From Asticcacaulis endophyticus (GTDB lineage: Bacteria; Pseudomonadota; Alphaproteobacteria; Caulobacterales; Caulobacteraceae): DNA of 64,000 nucleotides. The stretch's first letter is position 1, and each line of letters begins with the position of its first letter. Of this stretch, positions 34,335 to 46,682 are shown piece by piece. Position numbers and translations under genes: made by a program. The stretch spans positions 1,417,722 to 1,481,721 of the forward strand of contig NZ_BMZB01000001.1 of NCBI RefSeq assembly GCF_014652575.1, read 5' to 3'. The notes under the pieces are model-generated. The model did no database searches. It worked only from the letters and a program-made list of their open reading frames with translations, and was not told the origin of the DNA.

Positions 34335-35096
34335 ATGTCGCGCACCCAACGCCTGTTTGATCTGCTGCAAATTCTGCGACGGCACCGCTATCCGGTGTCG
34401 GGTGAGTTTCTGGCGCAGGAACTGGGTATCTCTCTGCGCACCCTCTACCGTGACATGGGCGAACTGCGGGCGCAGGGGGCTGATATCGAAGCCGAAGCCG
34501 GGGTCGGCTTTGTGCTGCGGCCGGGGTTTATGTTGCCGCCGCTGATGCTGTCGCTGGAGGAGATCGAGGCGCTGGCGCTGGGGGCGCAGTGGGTGGCGGG
34601 CCGGGTCGATAAGTCCTTAAGTGCGGCGGCGACCAACGCTCTGGCCAAGATTTCCGCGGTCCTGCCCGAAGATGTCCGCGACGGTCTGCAAACATCAGGC
34701 CTGATGGTCTCGAACTGGAAGGAACTGGCCCCGACCGAGCAGGAAGATAAGCATCTGGCTATGATCCGCCAAGCTATGCGCCATGAGCGCAAGCTCGATA
34801 TTCTCTATAGCGATGTCAATGAGGTGGTGACCAACCGCGTCATCTGGCCGGTGGCGCTCGGCTTTTGGGAGCGGGCGCGGGTGCTGGTGGCGTGGTGCGA
34901 AACGCGCAGCAATTTCAGGCATTTTCGCTCTGACCGTATCCAAAGCCTGACAGTGGCCACGGAACGTTATCCGCGCCGTCGGTTGTCGCTGCTTAAGGAC
35001 TGGCGCGACGAAGAGGCCTGCGCGCAGGCGAAATGGGATAGTCGCGGTGGTGGACGCGAACCGATGCGTGATGCTGCTGACAAAAGCTGGCATTAG
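34335..35096 (+). CDS. WYL-domain transcriptional regulator (YafY-like)
   Basis: 253 residues from ATG 34335 (MSRTQRLFDLLQILRRH); an earlier in-frame ATG at 34311 adds eight unlikely residues. The N-terminal winged helix-turn-helix of the HTH_11 type reads YPVSGEFLAQELGISLRTLYRDM (split over about 20-45). The WYL domain occupies about 140-225, including RKLDILYSDVNEVVTNRVIWP and RNFRHFRSDRI-like positions (SNFRHFRSDRI). Such proteins sense nucleotides or stress ligands and usually repress a neighbouring gene; here the downstream VOC protein is the natural candidate. Confidence 0.87.
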   Translation: MSRTQRLFDLLQILRRHRYPVSGEFLAQELGISLRTLYRDMGELRAQGADIEAEAGVGFVLRPGFMLPPLMLSLEEIEALALGAQWVAGRVDKSLSAAATNALAKISAVLPEDVRDGLQTSGLMVSNWKELAPTEQEDKHLAMIRQAMRHERKLDILYSDVNEVVTNRVIWPVALGFWERARVLVAWCETRSNFRHFRSDRIQSLTVATERYPRRRLSLLKDWRDEEACAQAKWDSRGGGREPMRDAADKSWH

Positions 35097-35135
35097 GTTT
35101 GGTTAGGGTCGCTCTGTTCATTATGAGGGGCAATC

Positions 35136-35480
35136 ATGGAACCGGTCAAATTACAGGTGTGCGATGTGGCCATAAGTGCCCGATTTTATGCCGCTTTGCT
35201 GGGGTGTGAGGCGGTCGGAAACTCGGCTGACCACGCCGTCTTTGTAACCGAAGATATGCGTCTGGAACTGGTGTCGGGCAATCCGGTGACGGCGCATAAG
35301 ATCGATATTGTCATGACCGATGCCGACAGGGTGGTGCGTACCTATGAGCATCTGTGGGATGCCTGTGTGCGGTTGCCGCAAATACCGACCGATATGGGCT
35401 TTGGTTTAGGGTTTGTGGCCCTTGATCCCGACGGTCACCGGTTGCGGGTATTTTGCCTCTATAAGGCCGAAGCCGCCTGA
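35136..35480 (+). CDS. VOC (glyoxalase/bleomycin-resistance fold) protein
   Basis: 114 residues, one vicinal-oxygen-chelate domain built from two beta-alpha-beta-beta-beta modules: VCDVAISARFYAALLGCEAV, then FVTEDMRLELVSG, and the second module with VVRTYEHLWDACVRLP and LGFVALDPDGHRLRVF. Metal ligands are only partly identifiable (the LEL glutamate), so catalysis is uncertain; YafY-linked members of this family often act on small toxic compounds. It lies 39 bases after the WYL regulator on the same strand. Confidence 0.82.
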   Translation: MEPVKLQVCDVAISARFYAALLGCEAVGNSADHAVFVTEDMRLELVSGNPVTAHKIDIVMTDADRVVRTYEHLWDACVRLPQIPTDMGFGLGFVALDPDGHRLRVFCLYKAEAA

Positions 35481-35795
35481 CCGATGCGACCTGACAAAAA
35501 GAAACCCTGCCGCCGATCAAAGGCCGCAAGGTTATGAAGGTTAGGGGACTAAGGGAAGAAAACAACAAAAGCGATAAACGGAGGGCGCAACCGTTAGCGG
35601 CGGTGCGCCCTCCGTCAGGCCAGCCTAAAGCCAGCCTTGGGAATGGCAGGTCATGCCATCCCCTTGGTGCCAAAAGTTGTTGGCATGCTCATCTGTCGGG
35701 GACGACGTGGGGAATGTCAGAAACTTCTGGCGCGGCCACCACACCGGAGAGAGGCCGATACGGTGACCTAACGCAAAGCTACACACAAAAACGCT
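35481..35795. other. Intergenic stretch between the VOC gene and hsp20
   Basis: About 315 bases with no convincing gene. At 35580-35613 there is a strong hairpin (GGAGGGCGCA/TGCGCCCTCC arms, about 13 paired bases with one bulge), which may terminate the convergent transcripts, although no T-run follows. The remainder (35614-35795) shows a smaller GGCATG..CATGCC inverted repeat and no other feature. Confidence 0.5.
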
Positions 35796-36278
35796 TTATT
35801 CGGCGGCTTCGAGCACCTGGGTCACATTGGCCGAAGTCTTGATGGCGATTTGTTTGGCCTTCTTGGCTTCGGGCACTTCAAGGGCCAGGGTTACCGATAG
35901 CAGGCCATTCGCCAGTTCAGCTTCAGTCACCTTGACATGATCGGCAAGCTGGAAGCGGCGTTCGAAATTACGCTCGGCCAGACCACGGTGCAGGAAGGTG
36001 CGCTCCGTTGTGTCTTCGTCCTTTTTGCCCGACACGGTCAGGACATTGTCCTTGACTTCGAGGGTCAGTTGATCCGGACGAAAACCGGCGACGGCCAGTT
36101 CGATACGATAGGAATCAAGCGTGCCCGACTCATCATCGCGCTTAGACAGGCGCTCAATGTTGTAGGGCGGCCAGCCAGGGGTAGTGTCATAACGGGCGGC
36201 GCTGTCGAGCAGGCCCACCAGACGGTCAAAGCCGACAGCCGAACGATACAGGGGAGAAAAATCGATTTGAGTACGCAT
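35796..36278 (-). CDS. Small heat-shock protein, Hsp20/alpha-crystallin family (IbpA-like)
   Basis: 160 residues. The N-terminus MRTQIDFSPLYRSAVGFDRL, with YNIERLSKRDDESGTLDSYRIE, is that of class A alphaproteobacterial sHsps. The alpha-crystallin domain (about 40-130) has LAVAGFRPDQLTLEV, RTFLHRGLAERNFERRFQL and the ADHVKVTEAELANGLLSVTL segment. A C-terminal IxI-like motif (KQIAIKT) is present. It is an ATP-independent holdase for unfolding proteins. The leader contains a ROSE-like hairpin masking the ribosome-binding site, so induction at high temperature is expected. Confidence 0.93.
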   Translation of the reverse strand: MRTQIDFSPLYRSAVGFDRLVGLLDSAARYDTTPGWPPYNIERLSKRDDESGTLDSYRIELAVAGFRPDQLTLEVKDNVLTVSGKKDEDTTERTFLHRGLAERNFERRFQLADHVKVTEAELANGLLSVTLALEVPEAKKAKQIAIKTSANVTQVLEAAE

Positions 36279-36320
36279 AGTCAGTAGCTCCTTAATCTAA
36301 AGCGAGACCTCAGCGGGAAA
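36279..36320 (-). promoter_or_regulatory. ROSE-like RNA thermometer in the hsp20 leader
   Basis: In the transcript, the Shine-Dalgarno AAGGAG (plus-strand 36288-36293) can pair with CUCGCUU (36300-36306) around a six-base loop, leaving one bulged G. The anti-SD strand contains UCGCU, fitting the UYGCU signature of ROSE elements that control small heat-shock genes in alphaproteobacteria. The start codon follows eight or nine bases later. Upstream hairpins of a full ROSE element are less clear. Confidence 0.6.
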
Positions 36321-36467
36321 CTATTAGTCCGCAAAGGGTTTCAGTGAAGGCTCAGATCCGGTTTCGTCCCCATGATGGGCAACGGCGTGATCCGAAGAAG
36401 GCCCGTCATCGGCACCTTCGCTATTAGATTTGGGGAGGGTTTTGCGTCTTACAAGAGGGCTTTAAAT

Positions 36468-36495
36468 AAAAAACGGCGGAGCCTGTGCTCCGCCG
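36468..36495 (-). terminator. Intrinsic terminator of the Calx-beta/RTX gene
   Basis: Stem CGGCGGAGC/GCTCCGCCG with a four-base loop, followed (reading the minus strand) by six T and an AT-rich tail. It lies 14 bases after the stop codon. Confidence 0.92.
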
Positions 36496-36508
36496 CCTCA
36501 TGTGAAGT

Positions 36509-39500
36509 TTAAACGAATATGAAGTCCGAAGCGGTGAGCGTCGGGGTGTTAAGCAGGAAGGCGATAACATTGCCGCCCTGCGCTCCGGTGCCATCAGCGT
36601 CAAACCACAAGGCCTTAGTGGACGTGTCAAAATAGAAGGTTGCCGTTGCGGCTACCGGTACGGCACCGGCGCCCGAAACAAAGCCAACGCCCTGAGTTAA
36701 TTGAAAGCCTGCGGGTGCGCTAAAGGCGCCGCCACTCAGGACAAACTTATCTCCCTGCGCGCGGTCAAAATCGTAGATGAAGTCGGCAGCGCCTACGCGG
36801 CTATCGTAGTAGAAATTATCTGAGCCCAGACCGCCAGTCAGGTTATCAGCGTCCGCGCCGCCGATGATGAAGTCACCGCCCGCGCCGCCGTCGATCGTAT
36901 CCTGTCCGGCCTCCCCAAACAGGGTATCTTCGTTGTCCTGTCCGTACAGGCGGTCATTCCCTATGCCCCCGATCAGAGTATCGTTGCCTGCTTCGCCAAA
37001 CAAGGTGTCCACGCCTTCGACGCCGCGCAGGGTATCATTGCCGCTGCCGCCGACCAGGGTGTCGTCACCCAGTTCACCGATCAGGGTGTCGTCACCATCC
37101 TGCCCATAAAGCGTATCGTTGTCGTTGCCGCCATAGAGCGTGTCGTTGCCGACTTCACCGAACAGGGTGTCAGTGCCATCCTGGCCATACATGGTGTCAT
37201 GACCCGTGCCGCCAACCAGAGTGTCGTTGCCGGTTTCGCCGAACAGCTTATCGTCGCCATCCTGACCATAGAGGGTGTCATTACCTGTGCCGCCAACCAT
37301 ATAGTCAACGCCGGTGCCCCCTTCGAGGATATCGTTGCCGTCCTGACCATAAAGGGAGTCGTTGCCGGCGCCGCCATTCAGGTTGTCGTTACCGATTTCC
37401 CCGAACAGGGTATCGTTACCGTCCTGACCGTACAGCCCGTCATCTCCGTGACCGCCGATCAGGGTGTCGTCGCCGAATTCGCCGAACAGGGTATCTGCAT
37501 CGTTTTCGCCATAAAGCGTGTCATTGCCGAAGCCACCAATGAGCCGGTCAAGGCCGATTGAGCCGTAGAGCGTATCGTTACCGTCTTCACCGACCAGCGT
37601 GTCATAGCCTGCCTGCCCATAGATGGTATCGTTGCCATTGCCGCCGGACAGGGTGTCGTGGCCGTCCTCGCCGAACAGGGTGTCGTTGCCATCTTGCCCG
37701 AACGCGATGTCGTCGCCATTGCCGCCGACAATAGTATCGTTGCCGAATTCGCCGAAAATTGTGTCGACACCGTCCTGGCCGTACAGCGCATCATTCCCAA
37801 AGCCGCCAATGATGGTGTCGTCGCCCGCGCCGCCATAGACCAGGTCGTTGCCGTCCTTGGCGTAGATCGTATCATTGCCGCCGAGGCCAGAAATGAAATC
37901 GTCCGAATTGCTACCGTTGAGCGTTTCGCCATTATCCGTGCCCACGATGTCATTATCGTAGATGGCGGCGAGTATGTTCAGTGTAGACGGCCCAATGCCA
38001 ACGGTTACCGGCGTCACATCAAGGAAGAAGGATTCCGCAGATTCCTGGAGATTATCAGTGAGCAGAGGGACGCGGATGATGGCTTTGGTCTGACCGGCAA
38101 CAAAGGTGATGGTGCCGGAGGTCGTGGTGTAATCGGCTCCGGCCAGCGCCGTGCCATCGCGGGTCGTATAGTTGGCGGTAATGGTGTAATCCGCAGGCCG
38201 GCTTAGCTCGACCGTGAAGACCATGACGTTGCCATTCAGGCCGGATTCATTGATCACCATGCCGGTGCCATAAAAGGCGCGGTTATCGCCTACGCCGTCA
38301 TTATCAAGAATAACGGCTGACGTTATTAAGATCGGCGCGGCATTGGCCAGTTCGGCATTGACGGGATCGAACAGCTCAAACGTAAAGGCTTCGTCGATTT
38401 CGTCAGTAGAGTCAGAATATGTATCGACCAGCACCAGCTTGGTGGTTTCGCCGGGGGCGAACGTAATAGTGCCCGCGCGGACATAGACGTCGCCACTGGC
38501 GGCCGCCGTTCCGAGGCCGCCAGTGGTCTCCCACATATATTTTACGGTGACGGCTGAGGTTGATGGCCGGCTAAGACTGACGGCGAAAACGGCATTACCG
38601 CCTTCGGTGGTGTAGGTCGTGTCAACAGATATCGACGGCAAGCCGGAGGTGGTGTCGTCGTTAACGATGGTGGCTTCGCCCACGGTGCCAAGCGTTGAAG
38701 GCGCGTTTGCGGGTGGGGTTACCTTAAGCAGGAAGGTCTCAGCGGCTTCAATGGCGGTATCGCCAGAAACCGGGACGCTGACATAGGCGACGGTTTGGCC
38801 AGCCGCAAACGACAGGGTGCCGGAGGTGGCGGTATAGTCCGATCCGGCCTGAGCCGTGCCGTCCATGGTCGTATAGGCCATAGTGACCGCCGCCGTCAGG
38901 GGCTGAGACAGTCTGACCTCGAAGACGGCCATTTTTGAACCGCTGTCGCCTTCGGTGATGATGGGGGAGCCGACTAAGACGGCGGCATTGACTTCGACGC
39001 CGTCATCATCAAGCTTGACGCCCATATCGCGCAAGACTGTGGCGCCACCAGCAAATTCAGCATTGGTCGGATCGAATAGTTCGACGGTGAAAAATTCGTC
39101 AACCTCATCGAGGCTATCACCATAACCGCCAATGGCAATGGTTTTAACGGTTTCGCCGGGGGCAAAGGTCAGGGTGTAGATGGTTCCTGTGTCTACCCAG
39201 TAGTTTAATTCTCCGTCACTATTTGTTCCCAGGGTCGCCCCGTTAATCACACGGTATTTTACCGTAACGGTGCTAAGTGAAGCTTCGTCAAGCCTTACCG
39301 TGAATACGGAATTCTCAGACTCCGTGCTGGTTCCATCATCAATGGAAATTGAGGGCCGTGCCTGAGCCGTGTCGTCATTAATGATGATGGCTTCGCCGAC
39401 CGTGCCCAGGGTTGAGGGGGCATTGGCCGGCGGCGTGACCTTAAGTAAGAAAGTCTCCGCGGCTTCAATAGCGGTATCGCCGGAGACGGAAACGCTGACG

Positions 39501-41509
39501 TAGGCTACGGTCTGTCCGGCGGCAAAGGAAAGTGTGCCGGAGGTGGCCGTATAGTCTGAACCGGCCAAAGCGGTGCCGTCGACTGTGGTATAGGCCATTG
39601 TGGTGGCAACATCCAAAGGCTGAGACAGCCTGACTTCGAATACGGCTATCTTGCTGCCATTATCGCCTTCGGTAATGACGGGCGATCCTACGAATACAGC
39701 GGCATTTACACCGACGCCGTCGTTATCAAGCTTAATGCCCATATCGCGCAAGACCGTGGCGCCACCGGCAAATTCAGCGTTAGTCGGATCGAACAGTTCG
39801 ACGGTGAAAAACTCATCAACCTCGTCGGTACTTTCGTTATAACCGCCCACGGCAATCGTCTTGACGGTTTCACCGGGAGCAAAGGTGAGGGTGTAGATAT
39901 TGGACGTATTGGCCCAGTAATTCAGCTCACCATCGCCATAGGTGCCAAGATTGGCACCGGTGACTACGCGGTATTTGACAGTGACTGTGGCGAGCGAGGC
40001 TTCGTCCAACCTGATGGTAAATACGGTGTTTTCAGCTTCTGAGCTTGTGCCTGAGTCAATAGAAATCGAGGGTCTGGCCTGGGTTGTATCATCGTTGATA
40101 ATAGTGGCTTCGCCGACCGTGCCGAGCGTTGACGGTGCGTTGGCGGGCGGCGTGACCTTAAGCAGGAAGGTCTCGGCGGCTTCGATGGCGTTGTCGCCAG
40201 AGACGGGGACGCTGACATAAGCCACGGTTTGACCTGCCGCAAACGACAGTGTGCCGGAAGTGGCAGTATAGTCCGATCCGGCTATGGCGGTGCCATTTGC
40301 CGTCGTATAGGCCATTGTGGTGGCGACATCTAAGGGCTGAGACAGTCTGACCTCGAATATGGCCATTTTAGAGCCGCTGTCGCCTTCGGTAATGACGGGC
40401 GAGCCGACAAAGACGGCCGTGTTTACACCGGCGCCATCATTATCAAGCTTGATGCCCATGGCGCGCAGAACGGGGGCTCCACCGGCAAATTCGGCATTGT
40501 TCGGGTCAAACAGTTCGACGGTAAAAAACTCATCAACTTCGTCGGTGCTTTCATTATAGCCACCGATAGCAATCGTCTTGACCGTTTCGCCCGGTGCAAA
40601 AGTCAGAGTGTATATCGTCGCCGTATTCGCCCAGTAATTCAGTTCTCCGTCGCCATAGGTGCCAAGGTTTGAACCCGTTACCACGCGATATTTGATGGTA
40701 ACTGTAGCGAGTGAAGCTTCATCAAGCCTGACGGTCACTACGGTGTTTTCGGCTTCTGAGCTTGTGCCCGAATCTATGGAAACGGAAGGTCGGGCCTGAA
40801 GGGTGTCATTATTGATGATGATCGCTTCGCCAACGGTGCCCAGGGTTGACGGTGCGCCTGCCGGCGGGGTGACCTTGAGCAGGAACGTTTCGGCGGCTTC
40901 GATAGCGGTATCGCCAGAAACCGGGACGCTGACATAGGCGACCGTTTGGCCAGCCGAAAAAGACAATGTGCCGGAGGTAGCTGTGTAGTCGGAGCCGGCC
41001 TGAGCCGTGCCATTAATGGTCGTATAGGCCATAGTCGTGGTCGATCCGAAAGCTTGCGACAGTCTGACCTCGAAGACGGCCATTTTAGAGCCGTTGTCGC
41101 CCTCGGTGATGATCGGTGAGCCGACAAAGACGGCCGTGTTTACACCCGCGCCATCGTTATCAAGCTTGATGCCCATGGTGCGAAGCACCGTCGCACCGCC
41201 TGCAAATTCGGCATTGGTTGGGTCAAAGAGCTCAATGGTGAAAAACTCATCAACCTCGTCGGTGGTTTCGCTGTAGCCGCCAATGTTAAAAGTCTTGACG
41301 GTTTCACCGGGTGCGAAAGTTAAGGTGTATATAGTCGCCGTATTGGCCCAATAGTTTAATTCGCTGTCGCCGTAGGTGCCAAGGTTGGCGCCCGTTACCA
41401 CACGATATTTAACGGTAACCGCAGCCAAAGAGGCTTCACTAAGCGTCACGGTAACTGTGGAATCTGAAGCCTCAGTGATCGCGACCGTTGATACAATAAT
41501 CTCAGCCAT
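36509..41509 (-). CDS. Giant Calx-beta and RTX-repeat secreted protein
   Basis: 1666 residues. Residues 1 to about 1185 are ten Calx-beta domains arranged as five two-domain modules; four modules are near-identical and the fifth is divergent. Residues about 1190-1560 are RTX nonapeptides of GGxGxDxLxG type that bind calcium outside the cell. The last 100 residues ([16 protein letters not shown], then [10 protein letters not shown] and [15 protein letters not shown]) form a C-terminal module shared with the protease at 52822-54678. There is no N-terminal signal peptide, so type I secretion through the C-terminal signal is expected; no transporter genes are in the window. A surface-layer or adhesion role is plausible but unproven. 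The start ([11 protein letters not shown]) is at the family-like first strand. Confidence 0.88.
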   Translation of the reverse strand: MAEIIVSTVAITEASDSTVTVTLSEASLAAVTVKYRVVTGANLGTYGDSELNYWANTATIYTLTFAPGETVKTFNIGGYSETTDEVDEFFTIELFDPTNAEFAGGATVLRTMGIKLDNDGAGVNTAVFVGSPIITEGDNGSKMAVFEVRLSQAFGSTTTMAYTTINGTAQAGSDYTATSGTLSFSAGQTVAYVSVPVSGDTAIEAAETFLLKVTPPAGAPSTLGTVGEAIIINNDTLQARPSVSIDSGTSSEAENTVVTVRLDEASLATVTIKYRVVTGSNLGTYGDGELNYWANTATIYTLTFAPGETVKTIAIGGYNESTDEVDEFFTVELFDPNNAEFAGGAPVLRAMGIKLDNDGAGVNTAVFVGSPVITEGDSGSKMAIFEVRLSQPLDVATTMAYTTANGTAIAGSDYTATSGTLSFAAGQTVAYVSVPVSGDNAIEAAETFLLKVTPPANAPSTLGTVGEATIINDDTTQARPSISIDSGTSSEAENTVFTIRLDEASLATVTVKYRVVTGANLGTYGDGELNYWANTSNIYTLTFAPGETVKTIAVGGYNESTDEVDEFFTVELFDPTNAEFAGGATVLRDMGIKLDNDGVGVNAAVFVGSPVITEGDNGSKIAVFEVRLSQPLDVATTMAYTTVDGTALAGSDYTATSGTLSFAAGQTVAYVSVSVSGDTAIEAAETFLLKVTPPANAPSTLGTVGEAIIINDDTAQARPSISIDDGTSTESENSVFTVRLDEASLSTVTVKYRVINGATLGTNSDGELNYWVDTGTIYTLTFAPGETVKTIAIGGYGDSLDEVDEFFTVELFDPTNAEFAGGATVLRDMGVKLDDDGVEVNAAVLVGSPIITEGDSGSKMAVFEVRLSQPLTAAVTMAYTTMDGTAQAGSDYTATSGTLSFAAGQTVAYVSVPVSGDTAIEAAETFLLKVTPPANAPSTLGTVGEATIVNDDTTSGLPSISVDTTYTTEGGNAVFAVSLSRPSTSAVTVKYMWETTGGLGTAAASGDVYVRAGTITFAPGETTKLVLVDTYSDSTDEIDEAFTFELFDPVNAELANAAPILITSAVILDNDGVGDNRAFYGTGMVINESGLNGNVMVFTVELSRPADYTITANYTTRDGTALAGADYTTTSGTITFVAGQTKAIIRVPLLTDNLQESAESFFLDVTPVTVGIGPSTLNILAAIYDNDIVGTDNGETLNGSNSDDFISGLGGNDTIYAKDGNDLVYGGAGDDTIIGGFGNDALYGQDGVDTIFGEFGNDTIVGGNGDDIAFGQDGNDTLFGEDGHDTLSGGNGNDTIYGQAGYDTLVGEDGNDTLYGSIGLDRLIGGFGNDTLYGENDADTLFGEFGDDTLIGGHGDDGLYGQDGNDTLFGEIGNDNLNGGAGNDSLYGQDGNDILEGGTGVDYMVGGTGNDTLYGQDGDDKLFGETGNDTLVGGTGHDTMYGQDGTDTLFGEVGNDTLYGGNDNDTLYGQDGDDTLIGELGDDTLVGGSGNDTLRGVEGVDTLFGEAGNDTLIGGIGNDRLYGQDNEDTLFGEAGQDTIDGGAGGDFIIGGADADNLTGGLGSDNFYYDSRVGAADFIYDFDRAQGDKFVLSGGAFSAPAGFQLTQGVGFVSGAGAVPVAATATFYFDTSTKALWFDADGTGAQGGNVIAFLLNTPTLTASDFIFV
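38642..41509 (-). repeat. Four tandem 717-bp coding repeats
   Basis: Equivalent points in the two-domain Calx-beta module (the ITEG(D)xGSK segment) fall at 41091, 40374, 39657 and 38940, exactly 717 bases (239 codons) apart each time. The copies are highly similar at DNA level, indicating recent duplication or ongoing homogenisation within the gene. Confidence 0.9.
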
Positions 41510-41731
41510 AGAATTTCCCCCTTGGAATATGAAATAAAAAATCCATAAATTTTAACGATATTTTAACTTTTAAGTAAATGTGCGCCGTGATCACAGAGCG
41601 TTATGGCTGCGGGATGTATCTATTGGGCAACAGCTCTGAGTGGTGAGGCCGGGGATTTCCCTTGGCGTAAAACGCTGTGGGGTGTTAGAAAAAAGCGCCT
41701 CGACACGCACGTTTGTGGCTATATATAGGCC

Positions 41732-43648
41732 GTGCGTTTCGATGATCATTTCCTTGAAGAGCTAAAAACCCGTCTGCGGCCGTCGGAGGTCATAGGCAAG
41801 AGCGTCAAGTTGCGCAAAAATGGCCGCGAATGGGTGGGGCTGTCGCCATTTTCCAAGGAGAAAACCCCGTCATTTTATGTCAACGATGAGAAGGGGTTTT
41901 ACCATGACTTCTCATCAGGCAAGCACGGCGACATTATCTCCTTCATTCAGGAGACCGAGCGCCTAAGTTTCATGGAGTCGGTTGAAAAACTGGCGCTCCA
42001 GGCCGGTATGTCCATGCCGGTGCAAACCCCGCAAGCGGCCGCTCAGGAGCAGAAAAAGCAGTCCCTGACCGACTGGATGGAGCTGGCGGGTAAGTGGTTT
42101 GCGGCGCGGCTGCACGACAAAAATCCGCACGCTCAGGCCGCTCGTGACTACCTCAAAAAACGCGGCCTGTCGGATGAGGATATCCATCATTTTGGCCTCG
42201 GCTATTCGCCCAAGGATCGCACGGCGCTCAAAGACGCGCTGGTGCAAAAGGGCGCCAAGGTGGCTGATCTGGTCGAATGTGGGCTGCTGATTTCGGTCGA
42301 AGGCGGCGGGGCGCCTTATGACCGTTTCCGCGACCGGCTGATGTTTCCGATCGAGGATCAGCGCTCAAAGATCGTCTCCTTCGGTGGGCGCGCACTTAAT
42401 CCCGATGAGAAGGCCAAATACCTCAACGGGCCGGAAACGCCTTTGTTCCATAAGGGCCAGATGCTGTACGGCCTGCCGGGGGCGCTCAAAATCATGGGGG
42501 CCAACCAGACCAAGGACTATGCCAGTGATCTGGTGGTGGTCGAAGGCTATATGGACGTGATCGCCTGCCAGCGCGCCCATGTCCCGGCGGTTGCCCCGCT
42601 GGGGACGGCCCTGACCGAAGAACAGATCGACATATTGTGGCGCAGGCATAATGAGCCGACCCTGTGTTTTGACGGCGATAAGGCCGGGATGCGCGCGGCG
42701 TCACGGGCGCTGGATCGCGCCCTTCCCAAACTCAAGTCCGGCCGGTCGTTTAAGGTCTGCTACCTGCCGAACGGTCAGGACCCGGACGATATGCTGCGCG
42801 AAAAGGGGGCTTTGGCCTTGCGAGAAGCGCTGACGGTCACCCAGCCGTTTGTTGAGGTGCTGTTCCGGCGGGAGGCCGAGGTTGAGCCGCTGGATACACC
42901 GGAAAAAAAGGCCGGTTTGAAAAAACGCCTGCGGGCTTTGGCGGCCCAGATTGAAGACAAGGATCTGGCCGACAGCTACCGGCAGGATTTGCTGGAGCGG
43001 CTGGACGCGCTGCTTGCGCCTAAGCGGACTGCGGCACCGGCGCGGACACCGTGGCAGCCTAAAGCGCCGTTCCGCAAGGGCGGCAAATATATGGAGCCGC
43101 CGATTCAGGCCACGCAGGAGGGGCTGGCGGCGTCTCAGAAACTATCGCGCTCGCTTGATCCGATGGCCTCAGCCTTGGCGCAAGGTATAATCGAGCATCC
43201 CGACTGGCTGGGCGATGTGGTGGAGGTGCTGGAATCCTATGGTTTTGGCGATGAGGAACTGGAAAAACTGGCAAAGACTTTGGTGTCACTCAGTTTTATG
43301 CACGATATGAGCGATGGGGGCCTTGACAGAGCGGCCTTAAACCGCCATCTGCAAAAGTCAGGACTTGGAGCATTGTTAAGCGAAGTACAGACGGCGGCCT
43401 TCAGATCAGGCGCGCCATTCCTCGCACCGGACATATCTCTCGCTAATGCTCATGCCCGCTGGTTACGAACGTTAAATGCGCAAGCGCGTTTGACGGCGTT
43501 GGATCGCGAGTTTAAGGCTGGCTCAGGAGAACTTTTAACAAAAGTAGGCACTGAGACATATATGCGTCTTAAAACTGAGCGTGATGCCCTGCGGCGAAGT
43601 CTCATGAGCGGACAAATTTGGGCGGACGACGTCGATAAACCTTCTTAA
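41732..43648 (+). CDS. dnaG: DNA primase, without the canonical zinc ligands
   Basis: 638 residues from GTG 41732 (RFDDHFLEELKTRLRPS). The N-terminal CHC2-type domain is present, but the four zinc ligands are replaced at exact spacing: S38, S41, D59 and S62 instead of Cys-x2-His-x17-Cys-x2-Cys (SPFSKEKTPSF and DFSSGKHGD). The TOPRIM core is intact, with VVEGYMDVIA and FDGDKAGMRAA. A helicase-binding C-terminal domain follows. It synthesises RNA primers at the fork. rpoD lies downstream, the usual pairing; no rpsU precedes it. A 222-base gap upstream separates it from the divergent RTX gene and must hold its promoter. Confidence 0.95.
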   Translation: MRFDDHFLEELKTRLRPSEVIGKSVKLRKNGREWVGLSPFSKEKTPSFYVNDEKGFYHDFSSGKHGDIISFIQETERLSFMESVEKLALQAGMSMPVQTPQAAAQEQKKQSLTDWMELAGKWFAARLHDKNPHAQAARDYLKKRGLSDEDIHHFGLGYSPKDRTALKDALVQKGAKVADLVECGLLISVEGGGAPYDRFRDRLMFPIEDQRSKIVSFGGRALNPDEKAKYLNGPETPLFHKGQMLYGLPGALKIMGANQTKDYASDLVVVEGYMDVIACQRAHVPAVAPLGTALTEEQIDILWRRHNEPTLCFDGDKAGMRAASRALDRALPKLKSGRSFKVCYLPNGQDPDDMLREKGALALREALTVTQPFVEVLFRREAEVEPLDTPEKKAGLKKRLRALAAQIEDKDLADSYRQDLLERLDALLAPKRTAAPARTPWQPKAPFRKGGKYMEPPIQATQEGLAASQKLSRSLDPMASALAQGIIEHPDWLGDVVEVLESYGFGDEELEKLAKTLVSLSFMHDMSDGGLDRAALNRHLQKSGLGALLSEVQTAAFRSGAPFLAPDISLANAHARWLRTLNAQARLTALDREFKAGSGELLTKVGTETYMRLKTERDALRRSLMSGQIWADDVDKPS

Positions 43649-43752
43649 GGTTAACACCTTAACAAGATTTTTCTGACCAAGTTCTTGAGATTCCTTTGGA
43701 AAATGGTGTGGGGTCGGAAGGTTTTCGACGTCACGGCGGAGATGAAATTTTT

Positions 43753-45858
<2,106 letters not shown>

Positions 45859-45878
45859 GTTACGGGGTTTGGGGCCCC

Positions 45879-45912
45879 GCGCTCAAGGAGCGAAGCGTTA
45901 GCGCGCTAAAAT
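45879..45912. repeat. REP-like palindrome, family D copy 4
   Basis: Consensus-like copy (GCGCTCAAGGAGCGAAGC, GTTAGCGCGCTAAAAT) starting 20 bases after the rpoD stop and before the rpoD terminator. Confidence 0.75.
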
Positions 45913-45934
45913 GCGCCCCAAGTCTTTTGTACTC

Positions 45935-45975
45935 AAAAAGAAAGGCTCCATCTCAAAGATGGGGCCTTTCTTTTT
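45935..45975 (+). terminator. Intrinsic terminator after rpoD
   Basis: Stem AAAGAAAGGCTCCATC/GATGGGGCCTTTCTTT with a short TCAAA loop and five T at the end. The stem also has an A-run on its 5' side, so it could work in both directions. A second perfect hairpin (GTGGGGT/ACCCCAC) lies at 45989-46008. Confidence 0.93.
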
Positions 45976-46071
45976 GGTTTGAAGGTTTGTGGGGTCACAG
46001 ACCCCACGCCCCAGAAGTTGGGGACAAGTGTGTCAATCTAATGTAAGCTCATTGTAGCTAAAGGGGGCATA

Positions 46072-46682
46072 ATGGAATACGCGGAAGATTACTCAGGCTG
46101 GGGAATGAAGTACTTTACAGAATGTGCAGAGAGAGGCCTTCTCACAAATATGTAGATACAATTAAAGGTAAGATATTGCTGATTGGCCGAGCCTATTCTG
46201 CTGCAATTGAGCGTAAAGCTGGGAAAGATTTTAATATTGATAGCCTTGTGGAAGCTCTGATTGTCTCGGATATCGATCAGATGATTTCGAAATTATCTGA
46301 AATTAATAGACCGTCTTTTGATAACGCTCATGAAATTTGCCGATACCATGCTGTAGTTACGCAGATTTTCAAGAAATTTACTAACTTAGATAAGCGTTCA
46401 TTGGCGTCGAAATATCTTCACTTTCATGCTCCTAAATCTGTGTTTATTTATGATCAGATTGCAGTTCGGGCACTTAGTAAAGAAGTGAAGAGTGGCAAAA
46501 AGTCATTTAATAAGCTTAATTTCGATTATTTAGATTGTGATGTTAGTTATGCTAATTTTTTTCTACGCTGCATTAAGTTCAGAGATGCTAAAGAACAAGA
46601 AATTGGGCAATTAATTACTCCTCGCAAGTTAGATGGAATGTTGCTGAACTATTCTACAGGAGCCACACCATGCCACGCCTAA
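46072..46682 (+). pseudogene. AT-rich gene of unknown family with a two-base frameshift in an AG run
   Basis: ATG 46072, behind GGGGG, reads MEYAEDYSGWGMKYFTECAER and soon hits a stop. From about 46122 another frame continues a good protein (RPSHKYVDTIKGKILLIGRA, then a helical region and SKYLHFHAPKSVFIYDQ) to 46682. Removing one AG from the GAGAGAG run at about 46129-46136 joins the two into about 202 codons. The family is unrecognised, with no signal or membrane segment. Base composition is much more AT-rich than its surroundings, so it is probably acquired. Its 3' end overlaps the start of the SDR gene by 13 bases. Slippage, phase variation or a sequencing error are all possible. Confidence 0.6.

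Noticed and set aside
36324-36455. Possible small minus-strand gene ending KPFAD before hsp20
   Set aside because: The C-terminal part looks protein-like and acidic, but there is no start codon after the RTX terminator and no ribosome-binding site, so it is not supported.
36850-37930. Regular short DNA repeats resembling a CRISPR array
   Set aside because: They are the codons of RTX nonapeptides in one continuous reading frame; no fixed repeat-spacer pattern and no cas genes.
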